Origin: Chelonoidis abingdonii
Taxonomy: Eukaryota; Chordata; Testudines; Testudinidae
Length of the DNA stretch: 64,000 nt
Reading direction: 5' to 3'
Assembly: GCF_003597395.2 (NCBI RefSeq)
Contig: NC_133770.1
Location: 200,915,259 to 200,979,258 of the forward strand
Shown piece by piece: positions 24,036 to 35,902 of this stretch; the first letter of the stretch is position 1; every line of letters begins with the position of its first letter. The position numbers and the translations under genes are program-made. Below the pieces are notes generated by a model. It did not search any database. It saw nothing but the letters and a program-made list of their open reading frames with translations, and had not been told where the DNA came from.

Positions 24036-25276
24036 GGTGACCCCTCATTCTTGTGTTATGTGAAGGAGGAAATAACACACTCTTATTCACTTTCTCCACA
24101 CCATGATTTTACAAACCTCTACCATATCCCTCCTCAATCATCTCTTTTCTAAGCTGAACAGACCCAGTCTTTTTAACTCTCCTTGTATGAAAGTTGTTCT
24201 ATACCCCTAATCATTTTTATCACCCTTCTCTGTACTTTTTCCCAGTTCTAATATATCTTTTCTGAGATGGGGTGACCAGAACTGCACACAGTATTCAAGG
24301 TGTGAGTGTACCATGAGTTTACATAGTGGTATTATGATATTATCTGTCCTATTATCTATCAGTGGTTCCTAACATTCTGTTAGCATTTTGACTGCCAGTG
24401 CACACTGAGCAGATGTTTTCAGAGAACTATCCATGATGACTCCAAGATCTCTTTCTTGAGTGGCAACAACTAATTTAGAACCCATCATTTTGTATATATA
24501 ATTGGGTTTATGTTTTCCAGTGTGAACTACTTTGCATTTATCAACATTGAACTTCATCCGCCACTTTGTTGCAAAGTCACTCAGTTTTGTGAAATCCCTT
24601 TGTAACTCTTTTTATTCAGCCTTGGACTTAACTATGTTGAATAATTTTGTATTATCTGCTAACTTTGCCACCTCACTATTTGCTCCTTTTTCCAGATCAT
24701 TTATGAATACGTTGAACAGCACTGGTTCCAGTACAGATCTCTGGGGGATCTTGCTGTTTACCTCTGTCCATTCTGAAAACTGACCAATTATTCCTACCCT
24801 TTGCTTCCTATCTTTTAACCAGTTACTTTCCATGACTGCCTACTTTGCTTAAGAGCCTTTGGTGAGGGACGTTCTCAAAGACTTTCTGAAGGTCCAAGTA
24901 TCCACTGGATCACCTTTCTCCACATGTCTGTTGACATCCTTAAAGAATTTTGATAAATTGGTGAGGCATGATTTCCTTTTATAAAATCCATGTTGATTCT
25001 TCCCCAACATATCGTGTGCTTCTATGTATCTGATAATACTCTTCTTTACTATAGTTTCTGCCAGTTTGCCTGGTACTGAATTATGCTTACCAGCATGCAA
25101 TTGCCAGGATCATCTCTGGAGCTTTTTTTTAAGATAGGCATTACATTAGCCTTCCCTCCAGTCATCTGGAACACAGGTTAATTTAAGCGATCAGTTACAA
25201 ACCACAGTTTGTAGTTCTGCAATCTCATATTTGAGTTCCTTCAGAACTCTTGGGTGAATACCATTTGGTCCTCCTC
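24036..25276 (-). mobile_element. CR1 LINE, minus-strand ORF2 fragment
   Basis: Reading down from 25276, frames give SVPGKLAETIVKKSIIRYIE and GKNQHGFYKRKSCLTNL (25100-24849), then PQRSVLEPVLFNVFINDLEK (24833-24612), then MKFNVDKCKVVHTGKHKPNY (24557-24369). The catalytic motif reads LADNTKLF instead of FADDTKLF. Stops and frame changes separate the blocks. The copy ends at 24036 with GGGGTCACCCAATG, short of the true 3' end. About 85% similar by eye to the overlapping part of the plus-strand copy next to it. Confidence 0.9.
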
Positions 25277-25610
25277 AAGGAGATGAAAGAAAAACTCTCT
25301 GCAGAACACACTATGAAACAGATCCAGATTCCAGCCTCTGTTTAGGTACTTATAAGTCACATTGTACAGTGTTTTATTCAAATCCCAGTGCCAAATTGAT
25401 TGTTTGGTGCATGGTGATTCTGGAAGTTATTTTCACCATTAGTTTATGAAAAAATAACTAAAAAAATTGTATTGCAAATCTCAGGAGTTCCTCTAAAGTT
25501 GGTGACAGCTGATAAATTGAAATAAAGGGAAAACAACCAATGCAAATCAAAAGCAATTTGCCTGAAAGAGAAACTAATGAACCTGTGATTTTATTTTTAA
25601 AGCTACTTGC

Positions 25611-25722
25611 CTTGTAAACTGTAGATTTCTCCAACGCTGTTCTGTCGAGTGATGTGATGCCAGTATGCGCTGCGGGGAAGTGAGATTGACTTGGATAATG
25701 TCATTGGTTCACTCAGACTGGT
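25611..25722 (-). CDS. DOK6: DOK6 downstream coding exon (C-terminal tail)
   Basis: This minus-strand exon of 112 bp follows an acceptor ending cctccag. It reads 37 codons plus one base in the phase left by the upstream exon. The peptide contains SLPRSAYWHHITRQNS followed by VGEIYSLQ, the conserved C-terminal block of DOK6; DOK5 has a related but different block. The odd base would start a Gly codon, which agrees with the Gly that follows SLQ in the recalled DOK6 protein. The donor is AAG|GCAAGT, a GC donor with otherwise perfect pairing to U1, so the next intron would be of GC-AG type. The acceptor leaves out two codons (CTC CAG, Leu-Gln) that I recall in mammalian DOK6; they sit just inside the intron here. 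The final exon, carrying the end of the tail and the stop, was not found below this point. Confidence 0.92.
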
Positions 25723-26059
25723 CTGGAGGTAAGAGACAAAGCAAATATAAGTGGCAAATCATTCATAAGCCCATTTGACGTACATATTTCAGTGCTTTAA
25801 AACTGGAAAAGAGCCATCATTAGAATGTATATTTTACTGAATAATCACAGTTTGTATGTTATGATTTACTTTCTATGAAGAGCATCAATGCTGGAAATGA
25901 GTTGCTAGTACTCAGGAACAAAAATCATAGGTATTCCTAAATAATGGGGGTTACTAGGTCATTTTTTTCCTGCTTCTGCCCCTACTTTCCTACAGCTGTT
26001 GTTTGTGTGGACGTGCTTGTAATGTTTTGGTGTAATGTCAGTTGTTGCTCTTAGTTTGC

Positions 26060-26160
26060 AGGTGGCTAGGTGGTATTGGTGGCTTGTGATATATAGCATG
26101 TCAGACACTATGAACTGGTGGTCCCTTCTGGCCTTAAACTCTACAAATTTTATGTGTTTA
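26060..26160 (+). mobile_element. CR1 LINE 3' end fragment
   Basis: GGTGGCTTGTGATATATAGC and GGTCCCTTCTGGCCTTAAAC match the 3' terminal part of turtle CR1 copies; the usual terminal repeat has decayed to CTCTACAAATTTTATG. Confidence 0.7.
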
Positions 26161-26401
26161 TCATTTTCCTTCCTGTGCAGTAGTCATTTTGATTCCCGAT
26201 TTCTCTATTTGCAACTACTTTAGCAATTCCTTTCTTGGGGACTGTAATCAAAATTGGTCAAATTTACTGTAGCTAATTTATTTCCCTTGAAGATCATTCT
26301 AACCTGAGATTCCAGTCAAAAACTTGAGAACTTAAAATTAAAAGTTTACAGAGTCTTACCTGGAAGTTAACATAGCTGTAAATAATCTGACAATTACTCT
26401 T

Positions 26402-26512
26402 TGTTTGTACAGTGCGTAGGACAAGGAGGCCCGGATCCTGGCACTCCTGTAGCATACCTACAGTACCTAGGCACTACTGTAGCATAAGTAATAAATAATA
26501 ACAACAAAAGTC
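26402..26512 (+). repeat. Old LINE-type 3' tail repeat
   Basis: TTTGTACAGTGCGTAGGACA ... GGCACTACTGTAGCATAAG, then TAATAAATAATAACAAC, is a widespread sauropsid repeat tail that ends in an AATAAT-rich run. Confidence 0.5.
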
Positions 26513-26549
26513 TTAAAAATGTAGCCTACTATGCAATAGGAAATAGGAC

Positions 26550-26619
26550 ACGCATCCAACGAAGTGGGTATTCACCCACGAAAGCTCATGCTCCAAAACG
26601 TCTGTTAGTTTATAAGGTG
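26550..26619 (-). mobile_element. Turtle SINE, left part, split by an LTR
   Basis: Minus-strand SINE tail part: ACGAAGTGGGTATTCACCCA, AAAGCTCATGCTCC, GTCTGTTAGTTTATAAGGTG. It stops exactly where the LTR at 26620 starts and resumes at 27239. Confidence 0.88.
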
Positions 26620-27238
26620 TGTGATACAGCATGGCCAGAGGGCAGCATGAGAGTGTTAGCAGGGGGCCTTACCCTGCCAAGGGAGGAAGGTTTGCTTTAG
26701 ATTAACTAGAACACCTGTAGCCATTTAGAGCACCTGACTCCAATTAGAGCACCTGACTTCAGTCATGTGATAAAAACCCCTGCTTCAGTCAGACAGTGTG
26801 GGAGTTGAAGGAGGAAGGTTTGATTGGAGCAGAGTGCAGGTTGCAGAAGTTGGAGAAGAGAAGAGTTTGATAAGAGAGAAATAGAAAGTTTGGAGGAGTG
26901 CTGCGGTGGATTGTGAAGTCCAGAAGAAACCCTAGGTAAGGGGCACCAGGCTTGTGTAGAAGGGAGGCAAGAAGCCCTTCACAAGCTGAAGGGTAGGAGA
27001 GGGAAGTAACCCAGGGGAAGGAACCGCTAGTTCAAGTGGTTCACCACAACCCTCAGGGCCCCTGGGTTGGGACCTGGAGTAGAGGGCGGGCCCAGGTCCC
27101 TCCCTCTCCACTCCCCTCCTCCAAGGACACTAGTGGAGTAATTAAGAACCGGTTCAGAGGCAAGCAATAGCGCCCTGAACCTACCCCAGAGAAGAGAAAG
27201 CGCGAGACCCAGCAGAACAGTACCGGCAATTTGCCACA
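26620..27238. mobile_element. Solo LTR inserted in a SINE (619 bp)
   Basis: Begins TGTGATACAGCATGGCC and ends GGCAATTTGCCACA (TG...CA). The SINE is interrupted at ggtg (26616-26619) and resumes with ggta (27239-27242), a 4-bp target duplication with one change. A TATA-like GTGATAAAAACCCC lies near 26770. No internal genes and no second LTR, so a solo LTR. Superfamily probably Gypsy; an endogenous retrovirus is not excluded. Confidence 0.82.
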
Positions 27239-27264
27239 GGTACCACAGGATTCTTTGCTGCTCT
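27239..27264 (-). mobile_element. Turtle SINE, right part, split by an LTR
   Basis: CCACAGGATTCTTTGCTGCT continues the SINE interrupted at 26619, after which the copy is 5'-truncated. Confidence 0.85.
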
Positions 27265-30200
27265 AATAGGAAATTTGTTACCCACCCATATAGAAACAAA
27301 ATTCTAGTCTGAAAGCAACATGCCAAATTCTTTATTTATTCATGCCAAGTGTTACTCAATTCCAGTCCATGGAATCAGTTTTGAATCTGGCCCATTTTCC
27401 CAGAGATGCACCCAGGGATTTAACTAAAAGTGGCTTTCTAAAGACATATAGAGGTATGTAATGGACAAGTTGAGTCACAGATCAGATAAATGTTACACAA
27501 GCTCATTGAAACCTTAAGATAAAAAAATGCCCCTAAAACAAAAAAGGCAAGAACCACTATTGTACCCAAAAGCACAGTTCTGAGAGCAACAGCAGGGCAT
27601 CTTTTTCTCAGGATCTGTAATTTAATAAGTAAAACATCTTCTGATATTAAGCATTGGGTAGGAAGATGTGTCACCAGTATTCATATTACTATAGTATGAA
27701 CTGAGCTAGATATCTTTTCACATGGTTAATACCGAAAAGAGAATGCAATTAATATTTTATGGAAATATCATCCTGAGGGAAAGAACACTTTAAAACACAT
27801 CACCTGTTTTTCATTTAAGGCCTATGCTTAAAATATAAACATGGATCTTTAATTGGTGACAGTAATGCCAATTAATAGCATTAAGAGTCCATATAGCTAA
27901 TCTCACTAATTGGCATGTTCTCATTCACCATAATCCTGACTTCCCCGTATCTTTTTATTTTAAACAGAACTTTCTGGCCTAATATAAGAGTTAGTCAATG
28001 ATAAAGTGGATATTTTTAGACATTCATTTTTGCACAATATTATTGCAATGTTAAAAAAAAACAACCAAAAAAAACCCCCAAACCAAACCCTGGGAGAAGT
28101 TATTAACCAATAGATAAATGGTTACTTTAGAGAAACTTGCTATGGACCAGATTAGGAGTATCTCCAATGGACCAATTTAGAACTAGTTTGAGAGGAAAAA
28201 AAGTTATACCTGTATATTATTTTTGTATTTATATATAATCATTCATATATGAATCTTCATAATACAATATAATGTTTAAGGAGGACCCAGGAGTCAAATT
28301 CTTTAGGAGAGAAGGTACAGCACTGCTAATTAACAGTACAAACACACACCTCAGAATGAGATTGCTTAGGCTTCTGGAAAAGTCCATACTGGCACGATCA
28401 GAGGCTTAACACACATACTAATACTAACGTAGTCACTGCAACACTAGTGAATTCATAACTATCTTTCATCATGTAACTCTCTTTCCACAGACTCTTCCAA
28501 TCTTCCAGAACCATTTCGCTTTGAGTGTCATACAATACCATACAATCCGTCCTCTAAATTACATTATAAAAAATGAAAAAAATAAACAGTTTAACAGTTA
28601 ATATTTTCAGTTAACTTATTATTGGCAAATCTCCTGTGCTTCTTATTTCCTTCATCTATAATTGCTGAGTATGCCCATCTTGTGTAAAATAAAAAATAAA
28701 ATCCATTCTTGTGTTAGATTTCTGAATAGAACTGCATTCAGAACAAATAAACAAGGTAGAGTGACCTAATAATGTCAGGAGAAAAGCAATACAGTTACAC
28801 ACACGCTGGGAAGTTAATATCAAAATATGCCCAAATTTTCTGTCTGGATAACTGGATGTGTGTGAAGAAAAAACAGAAATTAGGGCTTACAAATAGGACA
28901 GAGAATTGGACAGCAGCTTCATGTGGAAAGGCAGACAAATAACCTGTTTTTCTCTTCTCTTTTGTTCCCTCCTCCTCTAAGCATTGATCCCTTCAAATTC
29001 CTTAACTGATGTGATCATTCCCTATACCCCTACATTGACATAGTTACACTAGTTCAATATTTTCACTAGTGCAATTTTTTTTTATGTACCCAAGGTCTAA
29101 GTTTCCTTTAAGAACCTTTTACCTGTCTAGTATCTACTAAGCCCTATTTACTACCAATAGGTGTCAATACACAGTTTTGAATATGTACCCCCTCTAATGG
29201 GTTGCTGCAGGTGCCCTGTTTCCAGCAAGAGTATAATGGGCTTGATTCTCCTCTCACTTTCAGCAATGTAGCACCATTGACTTTCCATCATTGGCAGACA
29301 GGCAGAATCAGGTCTATTGTTTTCAGTGATGTTAAAGCCTACAGGGTCCAAAATGGCAGAAACAGTATAGATGCATTTAAAGCATTTGCTCTAAGAAATA
29401 AACTAGCCTTAATATTAAACAACTAGTTATATGCTCCTATTAAAGGAAGATATGACCAGTAACAGAAGCAATGGGATAATCACAACAGCATTTTGTTTCC
29501 ATTTAACAGCCCTAAAAGTGAAGAATATCATGAATGATTTTGCTATAAAGATTTTTCAGATTCACTGAGATGTTGAGGACTGCAAGTACATAGTCAAGAC
29601 CTTCTTGACACATGATCTGAGGAAAGAAATGCTTATTGTGATTAGAGGCCAGAGGCAAGAGAGTAGAAATGAGAAGCATAAATTCAAAAATCTAGATCAG
29701 AATGACCTATATTTCTTAGATTTAAAGTAACAAAAACATCACTGACACATTTGAAAGACTTTTCTTAAACTGGCATGGAGTAGTCCATTGGCCTTGTTTT
29801 CTCCAGATACTTGACACGGCCCTCGATCTTGGACCTCTGGGATTGTGGACATAGTGCTTAATTCTTGGTTATCCATAATGAATAAATCTAAAGTAACATC
29901 AACTTCATGTACGAGTGACTTCTTTACAATTTCCAAGGGACTGTGATGGATAGAAATGGAAACTCTTCTCATTGTAAGCCATCCTCAAAAATGTTAATAG
30001 CGTATCTTTATGAAATAAAGCATAAAGGATAGATTTACCAATGATGCCCATGGGAAAGCTCTATTGACTTCAGTGGTGTTACTCCCTCTGATGCCAGCAC
30101 TGAATTTGGTTCTAAGAATGTAACCTGTTAAATATGTTATAACTCTGAGCTTTGATGTATAGCATGTGATTCTCTCATTTTCCTCTGACTTTTCTGAAAA

Positions 30201-31815
30201 AAAGTTAAAGCTTTGAAGGCACTAAAGAATAAAGTCTTTTCTTTTTTCAAGAGCATGTAAACATGAGCAGAGGCATTAAGCAGACTCTCCCATCCTTTCA
30301 GTTTTTGGGGTTGCTCCAAAGTTGGCCAACAAAAACAGTTTTTTGTGTGTTTTGGACATTGGTCCACAAGGAATTGGACTGAGGCCACTGATTGATCTCA
30401 CCTTCTCACCAAAAAAAAAACCTTCATTGAACTGAAAAATCTAATCTTGTAAATATATATTAAAAGTAGCTAGTGATAGTGTTAGAGCACATTTCCACTC
30501 TATTTTTTTTTTTTTTTTACTGGAACAAGAAGTTTAGAGAGAACATTATCCCTTCCTCTAGCAAGAAAAAAAGAGTGATTCCAAAATGGATTAAACTGAG
30601 TGAACAGGACACCAAAGCATTACAACATTTGTCAAATTAATCTTACCAATGGAGATGTGTGAGGTCAAATAGCTATTTTAACTCAGATAGACAGAGGAGG
30701 TTTTCAACAGGCCCAGCAGCAGAAACATAGTATATTCCCCCTCCCCCGACACCTTGTTAAAGCCAATATAGAGTTCTCTCTTTCTAGCCCTAAGGGTGCT
30801 TCTATTCCATGAAGAACTTGGAGGGGAAGGAAGATGAGGTAGAATTCTTTACTTGTACAATGTCTGTAACCTGGTGGTGGCAGCAAAGCTCAGATTAACT
30901 TCACTGGCATGCACAATATATTATAATAACAACAATATAGTACTCCCAGATAAATGAGAGATGACTTTTAGCATAATCCCATTATAGCATGCTATAAATA
31001 CACTCTTCCAATTCACATACCAAAGGAATTTTAAGATGACACATAAAAATAGTGTAGTGCTACTATGGGGGTCAGAAAGACTATAAAACTGGACTGCCCT
31101 GAAACCAGAACAATTCATTCTAAACCAGTGCTTGTGGATCACACAATATCTTTGAGGAAGCAGAAGATGAGTAACAAAATAGACCATAACATTTATCAAC
31201 ATGAATGTAAGCAATAAGCAAGATTATATTTAGATAATGAGCATTTCATTTTTTAAAAATGTTATAATTTGTGAAGTAGAAACCCAAAGATAGTGGCTTC
31301 CCAGTGTACAGATTATATTCTCTCCTGATAAGGAAAAACACAGATTTTGGTTTATCAATTTGTAAAAAAAAAAAATGTTATTGAAGAGAAAATCTGAAGA
31401 AGTGCTGAGCAGCTCCCATGGGCATTAAGCAGAGGTATGCATGAGTGATGTGCAGGTGATCAGCATCAATCAGGGTTTACTGAGCATTAAGACATTTACA
31501 TAGTTGCTAGGCTGAATTATCATTGTTTTATTCCTGCTGTTTCAGTCTTCCCAACCAGTGAGGCAAGCACACTGACCCAAGACTAGTCTAGCGCAGGAGA
31601 CAGTCCTCAGGCCAAAGAGAAAAAGCAGTGGAAGTAGAAAAGGCTGCAGGGATCTGTGTCTGCTCCTCCCTGCACTTCAAATATGCTCTTGCAATTAGGG
31701 GCAACACAGCAGACAGTTCTTTGAAAGTTGCCAGGCTTCCACCATCCCTTCTCCTGCAGTGGCCTCTAATACAGTCAGCTAAGGAGTAGTTCACAAATAC
31801 AGCATTGGGCCACAG

Positions 31816-31938
31816 TAGGCTTGCCAACCCCCCAGAATTGTCCTGGAGTCTCCAGGAATTAAAGATTAATCTTCAATTAAAGATTATGTAATGTGATGAA
31901 ACCTCCAGGAATACATCCAACCAAAACTGGCAACCCTA
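31816..31938. mobile_element. Short MITE with TTGCCAAC ends
   Basis: Inverted ends TAGGCTTGCCAACCC and ...ACTGGCAACCCTA enclose CTGGAGTCTCCAGGAATTAA and an ATTAAAGATTA core. A 123-bp non-autonomous DNA element, probably hAT-like; target duplication unclear. Confidence 0.65.
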
Positions 31939-32824
31939 CCTGCACCCAAACCCCTCATCTCCAGCCCCACCCCAGAGCCCTCACCCCTTCCTGCACCCCA
32001 TCCCCCTGCCCCAGCCCAGTGAAAATGAGCAACTGAGTGAGGGTGGGGGAGAGCAAGCGAGGGAGGGAGGGGGGCTGGAGTGAGTGGGGGGGTGGGGCCT
32101 CGGAGAAGGAGCGAAGCAGGGGCCTCCAGGCAGAGGTGTTCAGTTTTCTGCTATTAGAAATTTGGCAATTCTAGGCTATAGGCTCAGGCTCATAGGCCCA
32201 AACTTCTCTGCTTCTACAGCTCATGCTAGTAGTGAGATGAGATTAACAGAAGAGAATTGGCGTACGATGACACCAACCAAACAGGTACTACATATTACTT
32301 AATACTATATAAAGCAGAAATAAAAATGAGCAAAATAAAATTTGGCCTAATCTTGCATGTCAATGGCCAAGCTTCAATTGATTATTTGGGGGAGAGGGAC
32401 TATGCACAAAATATTCACCCCTTTCCATGACCTGTCTTCAGTATCACTGACTTTCAAAATCCCTGCTTATATCTATTCAAGTATAATCTCTTAATCAATT
32501 ACAGGAAAATATCCTGCTTTGTAATTCTAGGATGGATGCCTGTTATTCTCTGGCTGCGGACAATACTGTGTATAAATAATAAAGCACTAACGAATAATCA
32601 GCTGGAAAGTGAATCAATAACTGGGGATTGACTATTAATTTTTATCTCCTTGGCTATATTATAAATAAAGGACTAGGGCATCTCACTCCCTCTCTGGCAG
32701 GATATTTAACTAGCAGTTTTCCAGTTAGAGATGCCCTGAACAGAACACATCAATAACTGAAATATGAGGGACTAATGTAACAGTTTGTACAGAATATGAG
32801 GACTATTCTTATGTTAATAAAGTA

Positions 32825-33012
32825 CATCTCTACCCCGATATAATGTGACTCGATATAACACGAATTCGGATATAATACAGTAAAGCAGCACTCTGGGCGG
32901 GCGGGGTTGTGCACTCCGGAGGATCAAAGCAAGTTTGATATAACGTGGTTTCACCTATAACACAGCAAGATTTTTTGGCTCCTGAGGACAGCGTTATATC
33001 AGGGTAGATGTG
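32825..33012. mobile_element. Tigger/mariner-type MITE
   Basis: Ends CATCTCTACCCCGATATAA and ...TTATATCAGGGTAGATGTG are inverted and flanked by TA (32823-32824 and 33013-33014). Internal GATATAAC motifs recur in both orientations. 188 bp, no coding capacity. Confidence 0.85.
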
Positions 33013-34153
33013 TATATATATTCACCCATATTTCAACATCTCTTCTCACATATCTCTTCTCAGTTTTTCTTTCTTTGCTCCAGTTGAAATCACGCTAATC
33101 ATTGCAATGACAGAAGATTGTACCCTTACATTTTACCGAGACTTGAACCACTGTAAAATATGCTTTGAACACTTTGCAATAGTCACAACACACTTACTAA
33201 AAACACATATACGGAATATTTGGGTCCAGTATGGGCAGAGCCCAGGGTATTACAGCTGTTGATAGTAAAGAAGCTTTCCAAGGAATGAAGTCAGCCTGCT
33301 AGAAAGTCAGCTCCCATAGCTACCTACAGAATAAACAAATGCAAAATGTACCCTGCTGTGAAACAATATGAAAATCACTGATATGTTGAAGTAACTGATA
33401 CAGTAAACACCTTTCTATGACAGAGAATTTACTAGCTGGAGAGCACAAATCAATGCACAGACAGTATTAACAAATATTGGCTTCTGCTAAGGTGGAGATG
33501 AAAAATTATTGACCTAAGAGATACATATTGTGAGGGAGACTGTCCTCTCCGCCTCTATGAGCAGAGAGGAACCCTAATCTAATGGATATGGCTGGTGGAT
33601 GGGAGAGGGAAATGTCAGCTCTGTGACACTGTCTCACTATTACTGGGACCCTGCAGATGCCTTGCTGATGAAGCTCTGCTGAAATGTAGTCATGCAGCAT
33701 TTTGCGATAGGGCTAAGTGGAAGAGGCAAACAGGTTTTTTTTAAGCAGCAGCATCCTTTGCAGAGTCTAAGGGTTTCACAAGTAGAAATCTAATAGGAGA
33801 TAATGATGTTTGAAGGCAATAGTACCTTCCATGGATGTTGCTGAACAAAGATTAAGGGTACCATAGCTATTTCAAAAGGAGAGGTGGGAAAGAGCAGAGC
33901 AGTTTGAAGGGGTCAATCTTCCTGTCTCTGCAGGTCAAGGGATTCCCTTCCATACAGAAGCTCCAGATCCACATGGTCTGGAGACTGAAGCCACAGTATG
34001 GGATTATTGCTCAGTTCTTTTGCCTTCATTTGGTTGGCTTCTCTACATGAGGGGCAATCCATTTCTGACTGAGACGAAACATTATTGGAACTTTTTGTAT
34101 CCTGTTTGAATGCATATTCACATTTCAGAATTATCATCCTCTCAACAAGAATT

Positions 34154-34469
34154 GGTTACTCACCCTGTGCAGTAACTGTGGTTCTTCGAGATGTGTTCCC
34201 CTATGGATGCTCCACTCCAGGTGCACTTGCACCCTCTACACCTTTGATCAGAGATTTCTCAGAGCAGTGTCCATTCAGACCACTCATGCACATTACTCTG
34301 TCTCGTGCTCCATGCTGTTATATGGCACTGCGCGGATGAACCACCCTTCTCTACTGCGAAGCTCCACAGCAGAGAATTCTGAAGCAGAGAGGAAAGAGAG
34401 CAGGCAGTAGAGCACCCATAAGGGACACAGATCGTGAAGAACCACAGTTACTACACAAGTTGAGTAACC
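34154..34469. repeat. Terminal palindromic block of the DIRS-like element
   Basis: The left arm GGTTACTCACCCTGTGCAGT, AACTGTGGTTCTTCGAGATG (34154-34195) is mirrored by the right arm ending CACAGTTACTACACAAGTTG, AGTAACC (34430-34469). Arms are about 50 bp with a few mismatches. A similar hairpin unit also occurs alone in turtle genomes, so a separate insertion is possible. Confidence 0.7.
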
Positions 34470-34600
34470 GTGTAAGTATACAGGCCCCAAGTTGTAGCTT
34501 TACATATTTCAGTTATGGGACCATTTTTGAGAAAGACTGTAGAAGTAGAAATAGATCTTGCAGAGTGAATTCTGAACTCCTGGGAGGTAAGCTGCTGTGA

Positions 34601-34861
34601 TTACACTCTGTGTATGCAACAATTTGACAGCCTCAGAATGGGAGGGGGAGGGGGTCTTGCCCCTACTTGTTGTTTAACATAGAACATGGATGACACAATG
34701 CCTATCATGGCCTTCATGTATTTGCCCCCCAAAAGAGGTAGAAACTGGAGACAAGTGTATCTGACTGCCCTGAGTTCCAGGAGGTCGATGTGCAGGGTGG
34801 TTTCCTGAGGCAACCAGGTGCCTTGGGCTGTGTGGGTGTCTAGCTGTGCTCCCCATCCCAA
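34601..34861 (-). pseudogene. DIRS RNase H remnant
   Basis: The 86-codon frame starts MGWGAQLDTHTAQGTW and contains TLHIDLLELRAVR, the RNase H block with the catalytic Glu. The next block, normally with TDN, reads MIGIVSSMFY, so that Asp is lost. It lies directly downstream of the RT part on the same strand. Confidence 0.75.
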
Positions 34862-35107
34862 CAGGAATTCATCCGTTGTTATGTTAACTGCTGGAGAAGG
34901 GCGGGTGAAAGGGACTCCAGCACAAAGGTTGTGAGGGTATTGCCAACAATTGAGAGATTCCTTTATGAAGGTGGGTATGGAAAGTAGTGTAGTTGGACAG
35001 GGCTACAAATCTGTGCATTCGGGGGTATGCTCTTGCCACCACTGAATCGAGATGAGCTCCTATGAATGCTAAATTTTGCACAGGGATCAAGGTGAATATT
35101 TAAATGT

Positions 35108-35583
35108 TCAATTGCAGCCCAATTTGAGGAACAGGTATATGGCTTCACAAGTTGCCCATGAAGTTAGGCCCAGGGAGCAATGTTTTGGAAGCCAATCATC
35201 TAGGTAAGGGAACACCAGAATTCCTTTTCTGAGGAGATGTGTCACTACTACTGACATGACCTTTGACCTTTGAGAAGACATTTGGGACAGATGATTGGCC
35301 AAAAGGGAGAACCTTGTACTGAAAATGGTCCTGATCAACAGTAAAACATTGGTGTCTTTTATGGGATAAATGCACTGCTATATGGAAATATGCATTCTGA
35401 AGACAGGGCTGAGAACAAGTCCCTTGGTTCAGTGATGGAATTATTGCTGCAAGTATCACCATTTTGAATTTTTGTGTCTTCACTAAGTTGTTGAGTAGTC
35501 TTAAATCTAGGATGGGTCTCAACCACTGCTCTTTTTTGGAACCAGGAAATACCTGGAATTACCCCCTGCTCCCAATGCTGCAT
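35108..35583 (-). pseudogene. DIRS reverse-transcriptase remnant
   Basis: Two overlapping frames hold the RT core. One has MRPILDLRLLNNLVKTQKF, then QNAYFHIAVHLSHKR, then KVLPFGQSSVPNVFSK (35522-35196). The next has RKGILVFPYLDDWL (35338-35108). The YLDD active site is intact, but the first catalytic Asp (QDAYFHI in relatives) is Asn. A frameshift sits near 35240-35200. Upstream, at about 35540-35520, RYFLVPKKSSG matches the family's RT entry block. Confidence 0.85.
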
Positions 35584-35902
35584 GGAAACTGATTTTATAG
35601 CATCTAAGAGTAGAAGAGCATCTATTTACTGTGGAACAGGTCCCTGAAGACAAATTGGGTTGGCAGGCAGAAGAGAAGCTAATGAGATGGGGTTCCTTGT
35701 GGAAATTATCTGCAAACCTCACTTGTCCAAAGTGATGGACTTCCAAGTCTGCTGCAAATGGTAAGGGTAGTTGCCAAAGAGAGGTAGGCAGGTGAAAGGC
35801 TGACCATCCTGTCAAAATTGGTACTTCAGAGTGGAGGGTTGTGAGGTCAAAGGTGAGGTAGGTGATTTTCTTCTCTAGTACCTATGTCTCTTCCATTGAG
35901 AT

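Larger units (their letters stand above)
1..25610 (-). other. DOK6: DOK6 intron downstream of the 25611 exon (partial)
   Basis: Sequence below the 25611 exon is taken as the next intron because no terminal DOK6 coding exon was seen on the minus strand. Recognised contents are listed separately. Stretches with nothing recognised include 1-1285, 2150-3190, 3380-5100, 5705-7010, 7665-9400, 10140-13545, 14050-15045, 17960-18725, 18810-19300, 20400-21050 and 21690-23430. These are mostly AT-rich and may hide old, diverged repeats or conserved non-coding elements that cannot be told by eye. Confidence 0.7.

Noticed and set aside
24034..25276. Twin-priming (5' inversion) as the cause of the opposed CR1 pieces
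   Set aside because: The two pieces cover the same RT region, whereas twin priming divides one copy without duplicating it.
27027..27326. 99-codon minus-strand frame near 27.1 kb
   Set aside because: Lies across the solo LTR and its flank; GC-rich and without a domain.
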